From Dromiciops gliroides (lineage: Eukaryota > Chordata > Mammalia > Microbiotheria > Microbiotheriidae), in the NCBI RefSeq assembly GCF_019393635.1, contig NC_057862.1, positions 412,280,169-412,344,168 on the forward strand: 64,000 bases of DNA, in the 5' to 3' direction. The notes under the pieces are model-generated. The model saw only the letters and a program-made list of their open reading frames with translations, ran no database searches and had not been told where the DNA came from. Below are positions 21,690 through 33,709 of the stretch, one piece after another (within the stretch, counting starts at the first letter, position 1; each line of letters starts with the position of its first letter). The translations under genes and the position numbers were made by a program.

Positions 21690-22505
21690 GACTTGCAATC
21701 GAGAAAACCTGAATTCAAATCGTGCCTCAGACATTTACTCTGGGCAAGTCACTTAACCTCAGTTTCCTTCCCTGTAAAATGAGAATAGCACCTACTTCAC
21801 TGGTGGTTATAAGAATCAAGTGAAATAACAAACATAAAGTGTCTTACAAAAAACTTAATGCACATTATAAATGTGAACTATTATTAAATTAGTGGGGGCC
21901 ACTAGAGTCACAGCAGGTAGATTTCTGGCTGTGGAAGGATGAGGGCTTGAGTCCAAATCCTGTTTCAGACATTTACTAGCTGTGTGACCATGGGAAAGTC
22001 ATTTTACCTCCATCTGCCTCAGCTTCTTTCCTCTATAAAATGGAAATGATAACAGTGCTGACTTCTCAGAGTTTTGAGGATCAAATGAGAAAATATATAT
22101 GAAGTGCTTTACACATTTAAAAGTGCTATATCAATGCTAGCTGCATCTTATTAATTAGCATTAGCCTACCCCAAGCTCTCCCATCTGCTTCCAGATTGTC
22201 TTCTGGTAACCTAATTACAACACCTTTGCACGGGAGAAGAAAGACTGGAGCTATGCTTTTCTACCACCCCCTAAGTAAAGACAGGTCGGTCTCACAGTAA
22301 GAAAGAACAGTAAGCAAAGAGTCCAAAGACCAGGTGTTTGTCCCAGATCTGCCAATAACTGCATGGTACTGGGCAAGAGACTCCAATCAATACTGATCTC
22401 CTCCTTTGTAAAATGGGTCTAATAATCCCTGCCCTGCCTACCTGAGGATCAAATGAGATAACAGATATAAAAGTGCTTTGAAAAGTTGAAGAGCCATAAA
22501 AATGT
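21690..22505 (+). repeat. three MIR/CORE-SINE copies in a row
   Basis: About 21690-21890, 21930-22150 and 22300-22505, all sense. Each has a GGGCAAG or GGGAAAG CORE and a GATCAAATGAGA-like 3' part. Boundaries approximate. Confidence 0.72.
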
Positions 22506-22530
22506 GAAAGATTCTTTACTGGAAGTATAT

Positions 22531-22554
22531 GTGTGTGTGTGTGTGTGTGTGTGT
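22531..22554 (+). repeat. (GT)n microsatellite
   Basis: 24 bases, followed by TATG/ACAC variants. Confidence 0.92.
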
Positions 22555-22639
22555 ATGTATCTATGTAAACACATACACACACATGTATATAATTTATACA
22601 TCATCTCTTGATGCTTCTTTATCTTCAGAATATTCTTGT

Positions 22640-22850
22640 ATTTATAAGTTCCTTGGAGGCAGGGACTGTTTCTCTTTGGTCTTTGTATCTCTATCAACTA
22701 GTACAAAGCCTGGTATATAACAAGTGCTTAATAAATGCATATTGATAGATTGAATGTAAATTCCTTAAGGTCAAGGACTAGCCTGTTTTCCTAATTGTGT
22801 CCCCAGGGCTTAGCATAACACTTTGCACATAGTAATGCTTAATAAGTGGA
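22640..22850 (+). repeat. two L2 3' ends in tandem
   Basis: TTCCTTGGAGGCAGGGACTG...AGTGCTTAATAAATGC, then TTCCTTAAGGTCAAGGACTA...ATGCTTAATAAGTGG. Confidence 0.75.
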
Positions 22851-22924
22851 TTTTTAAAAATTTGTTCTTTTATTGGTTAATACTTCTTCCAAAAAACTTG
22901 AAATATCTTTCAGATGTATTTATC

Positions 22925-23168
22925 TTTTTGAGTCATTTTTCAGTCATGTCTGACTCTTCATGAACCCATTGGAATTTTCTTGGCAAAGATACCGGAGTGG
23001 TTTGCCTTTTCCTTCTCCAGCTCATTTTACCAAAGAGGAAACTGAGGCAAACAGGGCTAAGTAGCTTGCTCAGTGTCACACAGCTATGTAAGTGAATGAG
23101 GCCAGATTTGAACTCATAAAATGAGTACTCCAGGCCCCGCACTCTATCCACTGCACACCTGGCTGTCC
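22925..23168 (-). mobile_element. RTE-tailed SINE
   Basis: Complement order: TCAGTCATGTCTGACTCTTC, TTGGCAAAGATACCGGAGTG, head at GCACTCTATCCACTGC. Confidence 0.87.
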
Positions 23169-23389
23169 ATATTCATCTTACCTTCCCTTTAGCCTGTAAT
23201 CTCCTTGAAGGAAAAGACTGTGTAGTTCATTCTTTCTGTTTCCACACATAAAAATGGAGTGGGGTAGGAGGGTGGGACTCGGTGTTGGAAAACAGATAAT
23301 TATCCAGGAAGTGATCAATCATCGATTTTTTTGGTTATTGGTAAGGATGAAGGGAGAAGTAATTTGAGGGTCAGGATAGTGTCTAGAAT

Positions 23390-23655
23390 AACAATCAATA
23401 AACAAACATTTACTGAACAGCCACTGTGCTCCTGGAATAAGAGAAGGCCCTGATTCTCAAGGAGTTTGGGGTATCATTAGGGAGACAAGATATACACATG
23501 AGACAACAAAGAACAATTAACAGTTAAACTTAGGTACCAAGGTTAATACTACAAAGCACATGTTCAGAGAAGAGGGCAAAGCTCCATGGAGGAGACAGGA
23601 CTTGAGCTAGGCCTTAGTGAATGGGTGGTATTTAGAAAGGAGGAGAAAGGAAGTA
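23390..23655 (-). repeat. L2 LINE, antisense
   Basis: AAACAAACATTTACTGAACA, ATTCTCAAGGAGTTTGGGG, GACTTGAGCTAGGCCTTAG. Confidence 0.72.
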
Positions 23656-23744
23656 AAGCAAAGGGAGCTACATATTATAGTAGAAAGAGCCCTGTACTCA
23701 TAGTCTGAAGGACCAGGTTCAAGTTCCAGTTTCAAAAGTGTGCC

Positions 23745-24147
23745 TCTAAAGCCTAGATCTGATCATGGTATATCCCATCCCCAGTAGACTGCAGTGGCTC
23801 CCTATTACCTCCAGCATCAAATATAAACTCCTCTGTTTGGCACTGAAAGCTCTTCATAACCTGACCCTTTCCTACCTTCCCAGCCTTCTTATTCCTTACT
23901 CCTCTCTGTACATGCTGAAATCCAACTACCCTGGTCTATCTGCATGTGCTCAGACACAACATTCTGTCTCCCATCTCTGTGACCTTTCCATCATCAGTCC
24001 CCTGGGCCTGGAATGTTCTGCCCCCTTATCTCCAATGCTTAGTTTCTCTGGTTTCCTTCAAGATTCAGATCCAATCCCATCTTCTGCATGCAGAAGACAT
24101 TTGCTACTCCTCATAACTGCTAATGTTTTCCCCTTTCAGATTACCTT
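23745..24147 (+). repeat. L2 LINE ORF2 end and 3' UTR
   Basis: TCTGATCATGGTATATCCC, then LQWLPI and IKYKLLCLALKALHNL in one frame, the C-terminal signature of L2 ORF2 (SDHV..LL..L.WLPI..RI.YK). The open frame of 132 codons from 23765 is this relic, not a host gene. Confidence 0.8.
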
Positions 24148-24160
24148 TATATACTTTTTT

Positions 24161-24304
24161 TAAAAATTTGCCGGGCAATGAGGGTCAAGTGACTTGCCCA
24201 GGGTCACACAGCTAGTAAGTGTCAGGTGTCTGAGGCCAGATTTGAACTCAGGTCCTCCTGAATCCAGGGCCAATGCTTTATCCACTGAGCCACCTAGCTG
24301 CCCC
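24161..24304 (-). mobile_element. WSINE-type SINE, subfamily B, inside L2
   Basis: Duplication TATATACTTTTT at about 24148 and 24305. It splits the L2 3' UTR of the previous entry. Confidence 0.9.
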
Positions 24305-24317
24305 TATATACTTTTTA

Positions 24318-24480
24318 AAATAAACATTTTTATTTAAAGCTATGAGTTCCAAATTATATCCCTCCTTCCCTCCCCCTCCCTGAGGTGGCAATCAATAAGA
24401 TATAGATTATACATGCACAATTATGTAAAACATTGCCACATCAATTGTTTTGTATATGAAAACTCCAATAAAAAGCTTTA
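24318..24480. repeat. interspersed repeat, unassigned
   Basis: GAGTTCCAAATTATATCCCT, a C-rich stretch, then GATATAGATTATACATGC; a pattern I recognise as frequent in marsupial genomes but cannot name. Confidence 0.5.
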
Positions 24481-24494
24481 TATACTTTCTATAT

Positions 24495-24748
24495 ATTATT
24501 GTTTTTCAGTTGTTCTTCAGTTTGTGTCTCTTTGTGAACCCATGGGGGTTCTCTTGGCAGAGATAGTGGAGTTGTTTGCCATTTCTTTTATCAGCTCATT
24601 TTACAGATGAGGAAACTGAGGCAAACAGGGTTAAGTGACTTGCCTAGGGTCATATAGCTAGTAAGTGTCTGAGGCAAGATTTGAACTCATGAGTCCTCCT
24701 GACTCCAGGCCCAGCACTCTATCCACAGGGCCACCTAGCTGCCCTGTC
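24495..24748 (-). mobile_element. RTE-tailed SINE
   Basis: GTTCTTCAGTTTGTGTCTC, TTGTGAACCCATGGGGGTTC, head complement CCACCTAGCTGCCC. Confidence 0.88.
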
Positions 24749-24782
24749 TACTATTGAATATACCTAAAGATTTATGTTCTTG

Positions 24783-25032
24783 GGAGCAGCTAGGTGGCTT
24801 AGTTGATAGATTCCAGCATTAGAGTCAGGAGGACCTGAGTTCAAATCTGGATTCAGGCACTTACTAGCTATATGACACTGGGCAAGTTACTGAATCCTGT
24901 TTACCTCAGTTTCTTCACCTGCAAAATGAGTTGGAGAAGGAAATGGCAAACCCCTCCAGTGTCTCTGCCAAGAAAACCCAAATGAGGTCACAAAGAGTCA
25001 GACATTACTGAAATGACTGAATGACAACAACA
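24783..25032 (+). mobile_element. RTE-tailed SINE
   Basis: Head GGAGCAGCTAGGTGGCTTAG, RTE end GAGGTCACAAAGAGTCAGAC, ACAACAACAAA tail. Lies 35 bases from the previous copy in opposite orientation. Confidence 0.9.
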
Positions 25033-25044
25033 AAATATATTTTA

Positions 25045-25200
25045 TTCATTGTATCCCCCATTAGAATTTACACTCAAGACCAGAAGAACGTTTTTGGTTG
25101 TTTTATTTTGGTTTGCTTTTGCCCTTTTTTGTATCCCCAAGTGTGTAGCACAGTGCTTAGCACATAGTGCTAAATAAATGCTTATTGATTGACTGACTGA
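25045..25200 (+). repeat. L2 3' end
   Basis: GTATCCCCCATTAGAATTTA, CACAGTGCTTAGCACATAGT, GATTGACTGACTGA tail. Confidence 0.78.
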
Positions 25201-25204
25201 TTTC

Positions 25205-25445
25205 TAGACTTAGCTGTGTGAATTTAGGCAAATCACTTAATCTCTCTAAGCCGCAATTCATAGGATCATAGATTGAAAGTTGGAGAGATTTTAGAGGCCA
25301 TCCAGTCCAACCTCCAATGAAGTTATTGATGAGAAAACCAATGAGAGGAAGTGACTTCCCAAAAGTCATACAAGTAACAAAGGAAATAGCTGGGATTTGA
25401 ACCCAGGTCCAAAGATTCCAGATCCAGGGTTCTTTCCACAACCCT
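25205..25445 (-). repeat. MIR-type SINE, antisense
   Basis: TAGGATCATAGATTGAAAG, TTTGAACCCAGGTCCAAAG. Confidence 0.72.
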
Positions 25446-25719
25446 ACAAAATACTGATACAAATACTAATAATTTCACCACCAATTTCCCAGAGGTACCA
25501 TGGGGAACGTGCCTTGTAAACATTCAAAGGCTATATAATTGTGAACTACATCGGTCACTAAATCGAGCCTGTAACTCCATTTCTCTTGGCAAAAGTGGGA
25601 GACGATGAGCATGAAATAACATCTGTGTTAGTTGATGTGGTGTTTAGTTTTGCTGCACATTTTTTTTTCCTCCTTATTCTTGTTATTTATAAGGGCTGGT
25701 TCAGTAGAGAAGGTGAGGA

Positions 25720-25840
25720 GGAGGGACATGGGAGCTCCCTGAGGGCAGGAATTTGCTTCCTTTTGTGCCTGAGCACTTAGCACCCTGCCTGACACATAGT
25801 AGGTGCTTAAGAAATATTTGTCAACTGATTGATTAAAATG
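25720..25840 (+). repeat. L2 3' end
   Basis: GAGGGCAGGAATTTGCTTCC, CTGACACATAGTAGGTGCTT. Confidence 0.78.
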
Positions 25841-25873
25841 TAAAAAGAAGTTTTTTATACCGATATTTTTTTA

Positions 25874-26008
25874 AGTGAGGCAATCGGGGTTAAGTGACTT
25901 GCCTAGGGTCACACAGCTAGTAAGTGTTAAGTGTCTGAGGCTGGATTTGAACTCAGGTACTCCTGACTCCAGGGCCGGTGCTCTATCCACTGCACCACCT
26001 AGATGCCC
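25874..26008 (-). mobile_element. WSINE-type SINE, subfamily A
   Basis: GTGAGGCAATCGGGGTTAAG to CACCACCTAGATGCCC; flanked by ACCGATATTTTTTT and ACCAATAATTTTTTT, a diverged duplication. Confidence 0.9.
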
Positions 26009-26089
26009 CACCAATAATTTTTTTAATTTAAAAACAAAATAAAAGTAAGCTTGTGGCCTCATTCTCTGTACCCTTGCTTGAGCTAAACC

Positions 26090-27596
26090 TTATTATTGCT
26101 GCTACAAAGGAAGAGAGATCTGCTACTGATTGCATAAGACCCCTTTAACCTACTTTGGTTTCCACATCTGCACAGGATGAATAGCTTCCTTCTGGAATAA
26201 GGCATTAACTTTGCTCCTTTCTCTCTTTTGTAGGTACGGGACCTATTTATGCTACAGACCCATTCCTATACATGTTCCTGTTAGCACTGCATAAGCTTAT
26301 ACACTTGTTAGTAAACCACTGATGGACCTCTAATACTCCTCAGCCAAACACAAAATGAACCTATTTCAGTCCTTGGTAAGAACTTCTGTGTCCCACAGAC
26401 AGACAGAGAAAGACTGAGAGAAGCATGAAAAATTCTACATGGGAAAAAAAATCATATTTTTTGGGGAAGTTACACAAAGTAGACCACCTAAAATAAACAC
26501 ATCTAGTTTCCAAATAAGATGATGTGTAAGCCTGCTCTATGCACGGCTTCAATGATTTCTCTACTTCAATGTCATTTTCTGTTCTAAACTCTTCCTCCGA
26601 TTCTTCATTTTGCACGAACTGTTGAGCAGTTATCTTTATGACAATATGTAAAAATGTGGGGTCCAAACCTTTCAGATGAAGGGGACTATTTTTAGTAGAT
26701 GATTGTGTTTTGTTTTGGGGTTTTTTGTTTTGTTTTGTTTTGTTTGGATTTCCCCTTTCTGTTGAGATTTTTCTTTTTGGATTATTCAAGTAAATTATTT
26801 CTTTGGAGACATTTTGATTAAAAAAGGCACATCTTATCATAATTAATATTCACTGTCAATAATATTTATTTTTAAATAAAGATTGGAAACAAGGTAAGAC
26901 ATTTGTTTATAAACTGTATTGTATATTGCTGAATAACAGTTGAATAAAAAAAGACTTTGAAATAACATTTCTACAGCAATGTATGCATTTTCAAAGCTCT
27001 TGACCTCTGCAGGTCAGAATCTCCACATCACCCGGATTCTACATGTGGATGCCTGCTCTCTTGCAACCTGCTGGCACAGGGCTCAGGCCAGGAGCTAGGT
27101 GAAACCAGTAGTGTCCCTTTGCCCATAAAAAGGGCCTCCTGGAGCTTGTCTATCCTTCAGCTTTTAGCAGAGGGTCCTCCTACAAGAAGGGAGTGCAAAT
27201 GAGTACAGATTAAGAACAACTCCTCCCTGCTATATTTAAACAAATTGATTTTTAGCCCCACTTAGAGATTCTTTGTCAAGCTTGATTCGCAGATTCTGCT
27301 TGCTTTCCTCTTGACTCAGAGAAGCAATTTGAAAAGATGGTCCAGCTAATTCCATACCTGTTTTCTCTATGGATTTGGAGATGAGAAACTTTCAAGTATT
27401 CAAAATCCTTATAATGAATAGGTTTTAGAAGTATAAGATTTCCCCTTTAAGAAAATCTGGAATTCGGAAATCATATATTATGAAGGCAATTATTATTCAC
27501 ATTACAAAAGGATCTACTGTGTGTTCCTTTAAAAATCTAAATCTCCTGATATATTTCGACTTTAGTCAGATAGTTGTACACCTCTTATTATTTAAA
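26090..27596. other. unique non-coding DNA
   Basis: AT-rich, repeat-poor. A minus-strand open frame of 159 codons at 26361-26840 has no recognisable domain and runs through a TTTTG simple repeat; I do not call it. Confidence 0.45.
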
Positions 27597-27606
27597 CAGA
27601 GATACA

Positions 27607-27769
27607 GGGGCAGCTAGGCGGCGCAGTAGATAGAGCATTGGCCCTGGATTCAGAGTTCAAATCCAGCCTCAGACACTTAACACTAGCTGTGTGACCCTGG
27701 GCAAGTCACTTAACCCCAATTGCCCCGCAAAAAACCCCAAAAACCAAAACAAACAAACAAAAAAAAACC
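27607..27769 (+). mobile_element. WSINE-type SINE, mostly subfamily A
   Basis: 10-bp duplication CAGAGATACA (27597, 27770). A small internal deletion removes part of CACTTACTAG; tail is CCCCAAAAACC/AAAC-rich. Confidence 0.92.
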
Positions 27770-27779
27770 CAGAGATACA

Positions 27780-29005
27780 CCCAAATTGTAGTAACTGGGA
27801 AGGAAAAGAGAATGACAAAAATGAGTCAGAAAGATTTTAAGTAAACCAGAGATACCCACAGCTCTTGATGAAGTAAGGTGCCTGTAAACATGGCTCCCCA
27901 TTTCTGGTTGATAGATTAAGTTATTTCACATTTCATCCATATTGATCAGTAACAGCCCAGCTATAAATTTAATCATCTTGTCTTGTAGATAAAGTGAATC
28001 TGTCCAGAAGGATCTTTTTTGATAGATAACTTGATACTGCAGTGGGGCACTGTCATGTTAAATAGCTGCCCACTGTACTTGAAAAGAATAAGGAAGAGTA
28101 CAGGTGCTGAGTTAAATATAGATACCATAGACGCTGTGTACAACAAAAGTAAAAAACCCAAGAATAGTAATGCAATTTTTCCATTACGATCAATGCCAGG
28201 CTCTTCATTATGACAGCAATAGTTTGGCCTATTTCCCCCCAGAAATGCTGGCAAAGTACAAATCCCAAGGATGTATGAGTTTGGTTAGCTGGAGGGAAAA
28301 GGAAAAGGAAAAGGGACAGTGGTGGTCTGGTTTAAAAGAGTCCTCATGTTTCCAGTTTGGGCCAAGGTAGATTTCCAACTTTGCACAATGATTTGTCACA
28401 AGTGGCAGCACTGTGCATAAGATATAGAAATAAACCACCTGAGCCTTATCCCAGGAGACTAACCATCTTTGTCAAACTCCATTGGAGAAGGGAAGTGTAA
28501 GCAACTTTTAGGAACAAGGTCCTAAAGCTAAGGAACTCCATAGCCTGCCTTCTGTTCCAAGGATGCAGACTCAGTAGTCGAATGAGAAAAGTGCATTAAT
28601 ATAAGAAAGTACCTTATGGTAATGGCTAGACTGCTGGTTTGTATTGAAATCATTTATCCAAAATACCCTGGGAACATATGGAATCATGTCCATCACACCT
28701 GTTAGATTTGGAGACCTGCTGAGTCATATCCGAACCTGCAGGAGAAATGAAGTTTGTCTTCTTTTCATTTCCATATGCGAAGACAGATGAAGACCTGACT
28801 CTGTTCTTTTCATGGTCCCTCTTTTCAAGAGTGCAAGAAACTAAAGGAATCGTACAGGACTCAAAAGTACCGATCCAAATTTACAAAGGATAAATTGCCA
28901 ACAGCTCTCAGACCCATGAGGAATTAAATGAGCTATGGAAATTGCCTTTCCTTTGGAATGCTTCCTACAGTTTCGGAGTGGGACTGGAAGGGGGTATGAG
29001 GAAAC
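27780..29005. other. unique non-coding DNA
   Basis: No recognised repeats and no supported coding. Several open frames of 60-95 codons on both strands lack any family resemblance. Confidence 0.45.
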
Positions 29006-29009
29006 AACT

Positions 29010-29170
29010 TCTTTAATTAAATTCAACAGATCTTTCCCGAGTGCCTGCTACGTGTCAAGACCTACACGAAGATAGTGTCTGTGTCCTTGGGAGCCTTACA
29101 ATGTAGTTGAGAAGACAGTACACAAACACACAAAACAAGATAACAAATGAGGTAGTGTTTGAGTAAATGT
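29010..29170 (-). repeat. L2 3' region, antisense
   Basis: AATTCAACAGATCTTTCCCG, TGCCTGCTACGTGTCAAGAC, GAGCCTTACAATGTAGTTGA. Confidence 0.65.
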
Positions 29171-29618
29171 TGTAACAATTGGAGTGACGCCACCTGCTGG
29201 AGAATTACGGTAGGAAAGCTCTGCCATGAGGAGAAGGCATCTGAAGGCAAGCCATGTGGCTTGGGAGGTCAGTTCCTTGGCGTCAGGAAGTGACATTTGA
29301 TGTTTCCGGTTTAGACAGGAGGCTTGTGGGACGAAGAAGAGGTGGTTCTCTCTCTTTTGTCAGGACTGTCATGGAGAGTGGAGCAAAAATGCTGGCTCCC
29401 TGAGATAGATAGATGTAGGCTTCTAGGCCCTCTCTTCACCAAATTCTTATGCTCCTTGATAAATGCTTAAAAAGTCTAAACTCTTGCTAAAGCTTCTAAT
29501 TTATTGGCGACCACTCATTAGATTTTTAGACAGTATAGTTAGATAGCAACTTTACAATGTCAAAATGCAGACTATACAAATACAGAAGAGGAAGAGAGTA
29601 GCATGGTCTGAAATGATT
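29171..29618. other. no clear feature
   Basis: Probably includes more decayed antisense L2 near 29.57 kb; otherwise unassigned. Confidence 0.35.
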
Positions 29619-29633
29619 AAGAAAGGCATAGAT

Positions 29634-29782
29634 GGGGGCAGCTAGGTGGCGCAGTAGATAGAGTGGAGTCAGGAGGACCTGAGTTCAAATCTGGCCTCAG
29701 ACACTTAACACTTAACTAGCTGTGTGACCCTGGGCAAGTCACTTAACCCCAATTGCCTCACCAAAAAAACAAAACAAAACAA
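29634..29782 (+). mobile_element. WSINE-type SINE, subfamily A
   Basis: Perfect 15-bp duplication AAGAAAGGCATAGAT (29619-29633, 29783-29797). Internal deletion in the head joins ATAGAGT to GGAGTCAGG. Confidence 0.94.
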
Positions 29783-29849
29783 AAGAAAGGCATAGATAGT
29801 GTTGGACTTGAGTTGGGCCTTAAAGAATGAACAGGACTTAGGGAAGCAA

Positions 29850-30160
29850 AGAAACTTACCTTTGCCCAGTGGAAAATTAAAGTTTCATAGAGTACAGTGA
29901 AATCTTTGAGAAAAATAAATTGCTTTTAAATATAAAATAAACAATAACAATAGCCTTAAGGATTCTAAGTGGCTAATGTACAGATAAGAAAATGAAAAAT
30001 TCTGCTTGTACATGAAGATCTGGTTAATTGTTCATCATTGGACAGATGAGACACTGATGTTAAAACTAGCATAAGTAAATGTAAATTTATGCTCTTTGAT
30101 GAATTAAGAATATAATATTTAGTCTGGGGATTTTGGAAGGACATCATTTCTGCCTTTGAC
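29850..30160. other. AT-rich DNA, no feature recognised
   Basis: No repeat or coding support. Confidence 0.45.
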
Positions 30161-30164
30161 TCTT

Positions 30165-30460
30165 TGAAAGAATGTCAAGAAGAGAGATTAGACTTGTTTT
30201 GCTTGTTTTCTATGGGAAGAACTAGGAACAATAGACTGAGGTTACATAAGCAAATTTCAGCTCAATCTGTGGAAAAAACTCCCTAATAACTAGAATTATT
30301 CCAAAGTGGAAAGGGCTGCTTTATGAGGTAGTAAGTTCCCCATCAATAGAACCTTCAGGTAGCAATTAAAGGGAATGCTGCTCATGTGGGAATAGATGAC
30401 CTCTGTGTCTATTTCAGCTTTGAAATTCAATGGTTCTAGCATAAATAGTAGAACCGAACA
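30165..30460 (+). repeat. CR1/L3 LINE 3' region
   Basis: GAGATTAGACTTGTTTTGCT, AATTATTCCAAAGTGGAAAGG, AGTAAGTTCCCCATCAATAG follow the CR1/L3 3' consensus. Part of a minus-strand open frame (30296-30790) is the antisense of this. Confidence 0.75.
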
Positions 30461-30464
30461 GAGC

Positions 30465-31060
30465 ATATTCTGGAGAAACCAGAGTTGTTGAAATTTTGAT
30501 TGTGAGAATAAGAGAGGAGTTTGGAAGATGAGGGCCTTCAAGCTTCTGATACAGAGTCCTAACAGCTGCTTTCCTCCAAAGGGAGGGCTACAGTACTGTG
30601 CAGATGCAGCACACAAGAGGGAGGACCTCTTCATTTCTTCTTCAGATAGACTGTGCTTTTCATCCAGGGATATAGGCCGTCTTGGGAGCTCGAGCCTGCC
30701 TAACATAACCGGTCTTCTCACAGTCTTTGGTGAAGCTTTTCCTCTGCCTTTATAGCCCAAGAAAAAGCATCTCATCCTACAGTGGGACAAAGATGAGGCT
30801 CCTTATAGCAGCACCTAGGCCCTGGGCCCTGCAAGACTGGCCAAATTCCTAACTTCCTGAATGAATGGGGAAAATAAAGAGCTTTTTTAGGGAGCTACAA
30901 TATTACAGATAAGGCCTGCAAAGTCAATATAAATGGAGGGTATATTTAACCAATATTTAAACAGAACCCAACTAGAGGGGATAGGAAGTAGAGAGTGGGA
31001 TCTGCAATTTCATTGGCATGGGGAACCACCAGGTGAGGAAACTCCCTCTACCCCAAAAAG
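30465..31060. other. unique non-coding DNA
   Basis: Nothing recognised. Confidence 0.45.
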
Positions 31061-31065
31061 AAAAT

Positions 31066-31086
31066 ACACACACACACACACACACA
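31066..31086 (+). repeat. (CA)n microsatellite
   Basis: About 21 bases. Confidence 0.9.
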
Positions 31087-31089
31087 GAG

Positions 31090-31290
31090 GTCAGTACTTT
31101 TCTGCAATTTAAATTTTTAGAAATGTACTTAGCAGGGTAAAATCAAATCAAACCAAATCGTAGAGACAGTCTAAACCACTGAAAGGCTAGGTGAGGGGTC
31201 CAGGATCACAGAGCCAGGATGAGTTTGAGGTAGGACCTAAATCCAGCTCTTCCTGGATTTGAGGTCAGCTATCTACTAGGACGCCCAAAA
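31090..31290 (-). repeat. decayed MIR, antisense
   Basis: TGAGGGGTCCAGGATCACAG and AGTTTGAGGTAGGACCTAAA fit the CORE-to-head direction. Confidence 0.5.
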
Positions 31291-31299
31291 AAGACTTTT

Positions 31300-33300
31300 G
31301 TTTTCTACTTTATCTTTAGGAAGGAGGCAAATAAGAAAAAAAAGTTCGTATTAAAGATCCAGTTAAATAAAAATTTAAAACACACACACATACACAAACT
31401 CAAACAATCTTCCAAGGGATGCCCTGGATCTGTCACATGCAGCTCAATCTTCCATACCTTTCTTATATCCAGCTATAGAACAAGATAATGAGAACTGATC
31501 CTTAGAATAAACACCTGAGGTGGTTGTGTGATTCCATCATCAACACTGGAGTGGGAAGGGGGTTGGCACTGGGAGGGGCCAGGACCTATGATTGCATACA
31601 TATAGGAAATTCTTAATGAGAACTTACCTTTCAAGGTAAATCTATATTTACTCTGCAACATATAGTCTTAGAGAATCAGCTGAGGACATTTAGGACCAGA
31701 TAGGTAGGATATATAAAGAGCCAAACTTAGAGTCAAGAAGGTCTGCATCCCCATCATCTGCAAGTCATCTGGTAGCTAGGAGACTTTAGGACTGTACTTA
31801 TGGGATCAAAAAAGCAACATTTTAGGAAAGATGCTAAAAAATGGCTTCAATAAATAGAGTTTGAAGTTAACTAAAATCTATAATTAATCAAAACAATTAT
31901 CCCCTGGGCATTCCAGTTAATATGGATTTATCTATATCATATATCCTACTTAAGACTAAAGGAAGTGGCAGACTTTTTATAGTTTACTCTGTAAAAGAAA
32001 ATTCCTGAATTTCTCCTTTTCTGTAGGGTAACTTATGCATTATATCTACATCACCTACCTTTTTGTAACTCCCAGACTCCGATGTCTATCTACTGTACAG
32101 ATTTAATTCCCAGCTCATTCAGAAAATGTGTTAAGTGGAATAATTGTTCCCCAATTTTCAGGAATTCCAGCTTCTTGGTATACAACCTCTCCTATCTTAC
32201 AGGCTTTAATCCCATCAGTTTTAGGTTGGAGCTTTGTCTTTTCCTCCAGGTTCTAATGAATTAATGCTTTTAACTAAGCCAAGCCAAAGTAACTTTATCT
32301 TTTGAAACTGTTGGTTCATAAAAAATGGAATTGTCAGTCAGTTTTAAAAGGAAACCTCTCCTTCATCAGCAAAAACTGGTCCACTGGACTTGATAGATTG
32401 TCCTCAGAAGCTGTCAAATGCTCCAGGACTTGGGTGGGGGGTGGGGAAGTTTGTAAGGAGGGTTGGGAAGAGAAGCTGTCCACTCAATGGGAAAAGGATT
32501 AGCAGTATTGCGGTTTGGGGCATGCCAGGCCTTCAGAAAGCACAAAGATTACAAATGTACAAATAATTAATTCAAATCGATACAGCGAGTGTTTCAGACT
32601 GAGAGACATTCAATTATGTTGTTCAAAGGAAAGATGCTGATCTTCAGTGAGCCTGCTGCATGCCACAAATCATGGAGCATTTTTAATTTGTGCAGCAGGG
32701 ATGTTAATCTTTTGCAGTAGAACGTGGTCCTTGGGGACACCATAAATATGTGTGCATGGTTGGTGGCTCACTGTCACCCCAGGGGACTCAATTCAAACTT
32801 CACTTAGTTTTCCTGCCAGTCTTTTAATGTCAGTCTCTCAGGCACTGAAACCCAACCCAACAGCTAGGAAATGTCTTCTATTGAAATGTCTCCTCTGTGT
32901 GTGTGTGTGTATGTTTGTGTACCTGTGTGTGTGTGTCTTTCAAAGGTCACCAGCCCCCAAAACTACAGAGAGCCTCTTGCTACTAGACTGTATCTAAGTC
33001 AATATAGGTGTCCCTTCTTGCAAACAAGCCCAATCTAAGAAAATCCATATTTACAAAACAAATAAATTATTCCGTTTACAAAAGGATCCTTCACTTTGAA
33101 AAGGATTCACTATAGAATTCCTTTAAACAAAGAGCTCCCCTATTGCATTTAAAATAGGATTGTATTTACAAAAATAGTGCCTGTATGCAACTTTTCAGGA
33201 GCTTATTGACTGTGTAAAGCAACAGAGTCTGATTTCTTAGTCTTCTTTCTGCTACTACCTCCTGAACTCAATGCAGAGTCTCCAGGACCAATGGATATTA
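31300..33300. other. unique DNA; candidate conserved element at about 32520-32760
   Basis: Mostly repeat-free; a weak MIR remnant near 31.7 kb and a (TG)n tract at about 32.9 kb. The 32.5-32.76 kb block is balanced, low in simple sequence and TAAT-containing (CAAATAATTAATTCAAATCG), a typical look of developmental non-coding elements. Conservation not tested. Confidence 0.35.
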
Positions 33301-33312
33301 TAGAAGTTGGTG

Positions 33313-33484
33313 GGGGCAGCTAGGTGGTGCAGTGGATAAAGCACTGGCCCTGGATTCAGGAGGACCTGAGTTCAAATCTGGCCTCAGACACTTGACACTT
33401 ACTAGCTGTGTGACCCTGGGCAAGTCACTTAACCCTCATTGCCCCACCCAAAAAAAAGAAACAAAACAAAAAACAAACAAAAAA
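33313..33484 (+). mobile_element. WSINE-type SINE, subfamily B
   Basis: 11-bp duplication AGAAGTTGGTG/AGAACTTGGTG (33302, 33485), near-consensus body. Confidence 0.94.
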
Positions 33485-33489
33485 AGAAC

Positions 33490-33705
33490 TTGGTGAGGTG
33501 ACAAGAACTCTAGATTGGAAATCTGAGGACCTAGGTGAAAATTCCACTTCTGCTCCTCACAGTAACTACCTGTACAACCTTGAAAAATACAGCTAACACC
33601 TCTAAGCCTTAGTTTCATCATCCGTAAAATAGGGGGAAATGGGGAGAGGATGAACTAGATGGACACTGAGGGCCCTTTCAGATCTATGATCTCATGATTA
33701 GGAAA
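33490..33705 (+). repeat. MIR-type SINE
   Basis: CTAGATTGGAAATCTGAGG, CATCATCCGTAAAATAGGGG, GAGGGCCCTTTCAGATCTAT. Confidence 0.72.
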
Positions 33706-33709
33706 GTGG

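Noticed and set aside
23765..24163. Plus-strand frame of 132 codons
   Set aside because: Its start matches the L2 ORF2 C terminus and 3' UTR; it is a LINE relic interrupted by a SINE.
26361..26840. Minus-strand frame of 159 codons in AT-rich unique DNA
   Set aside because: No family resemblance, includes a TTTTG simple repeat translated as Lys/Asn/Gln, no promoter-like context. It could only be revived by cross-species conservation of the frame.
30296..30790. Minus-strand frame of 164 codons
   Set aside because: A third of it is the antisense of a CR1/L3 3' region; the rest shows no domain.
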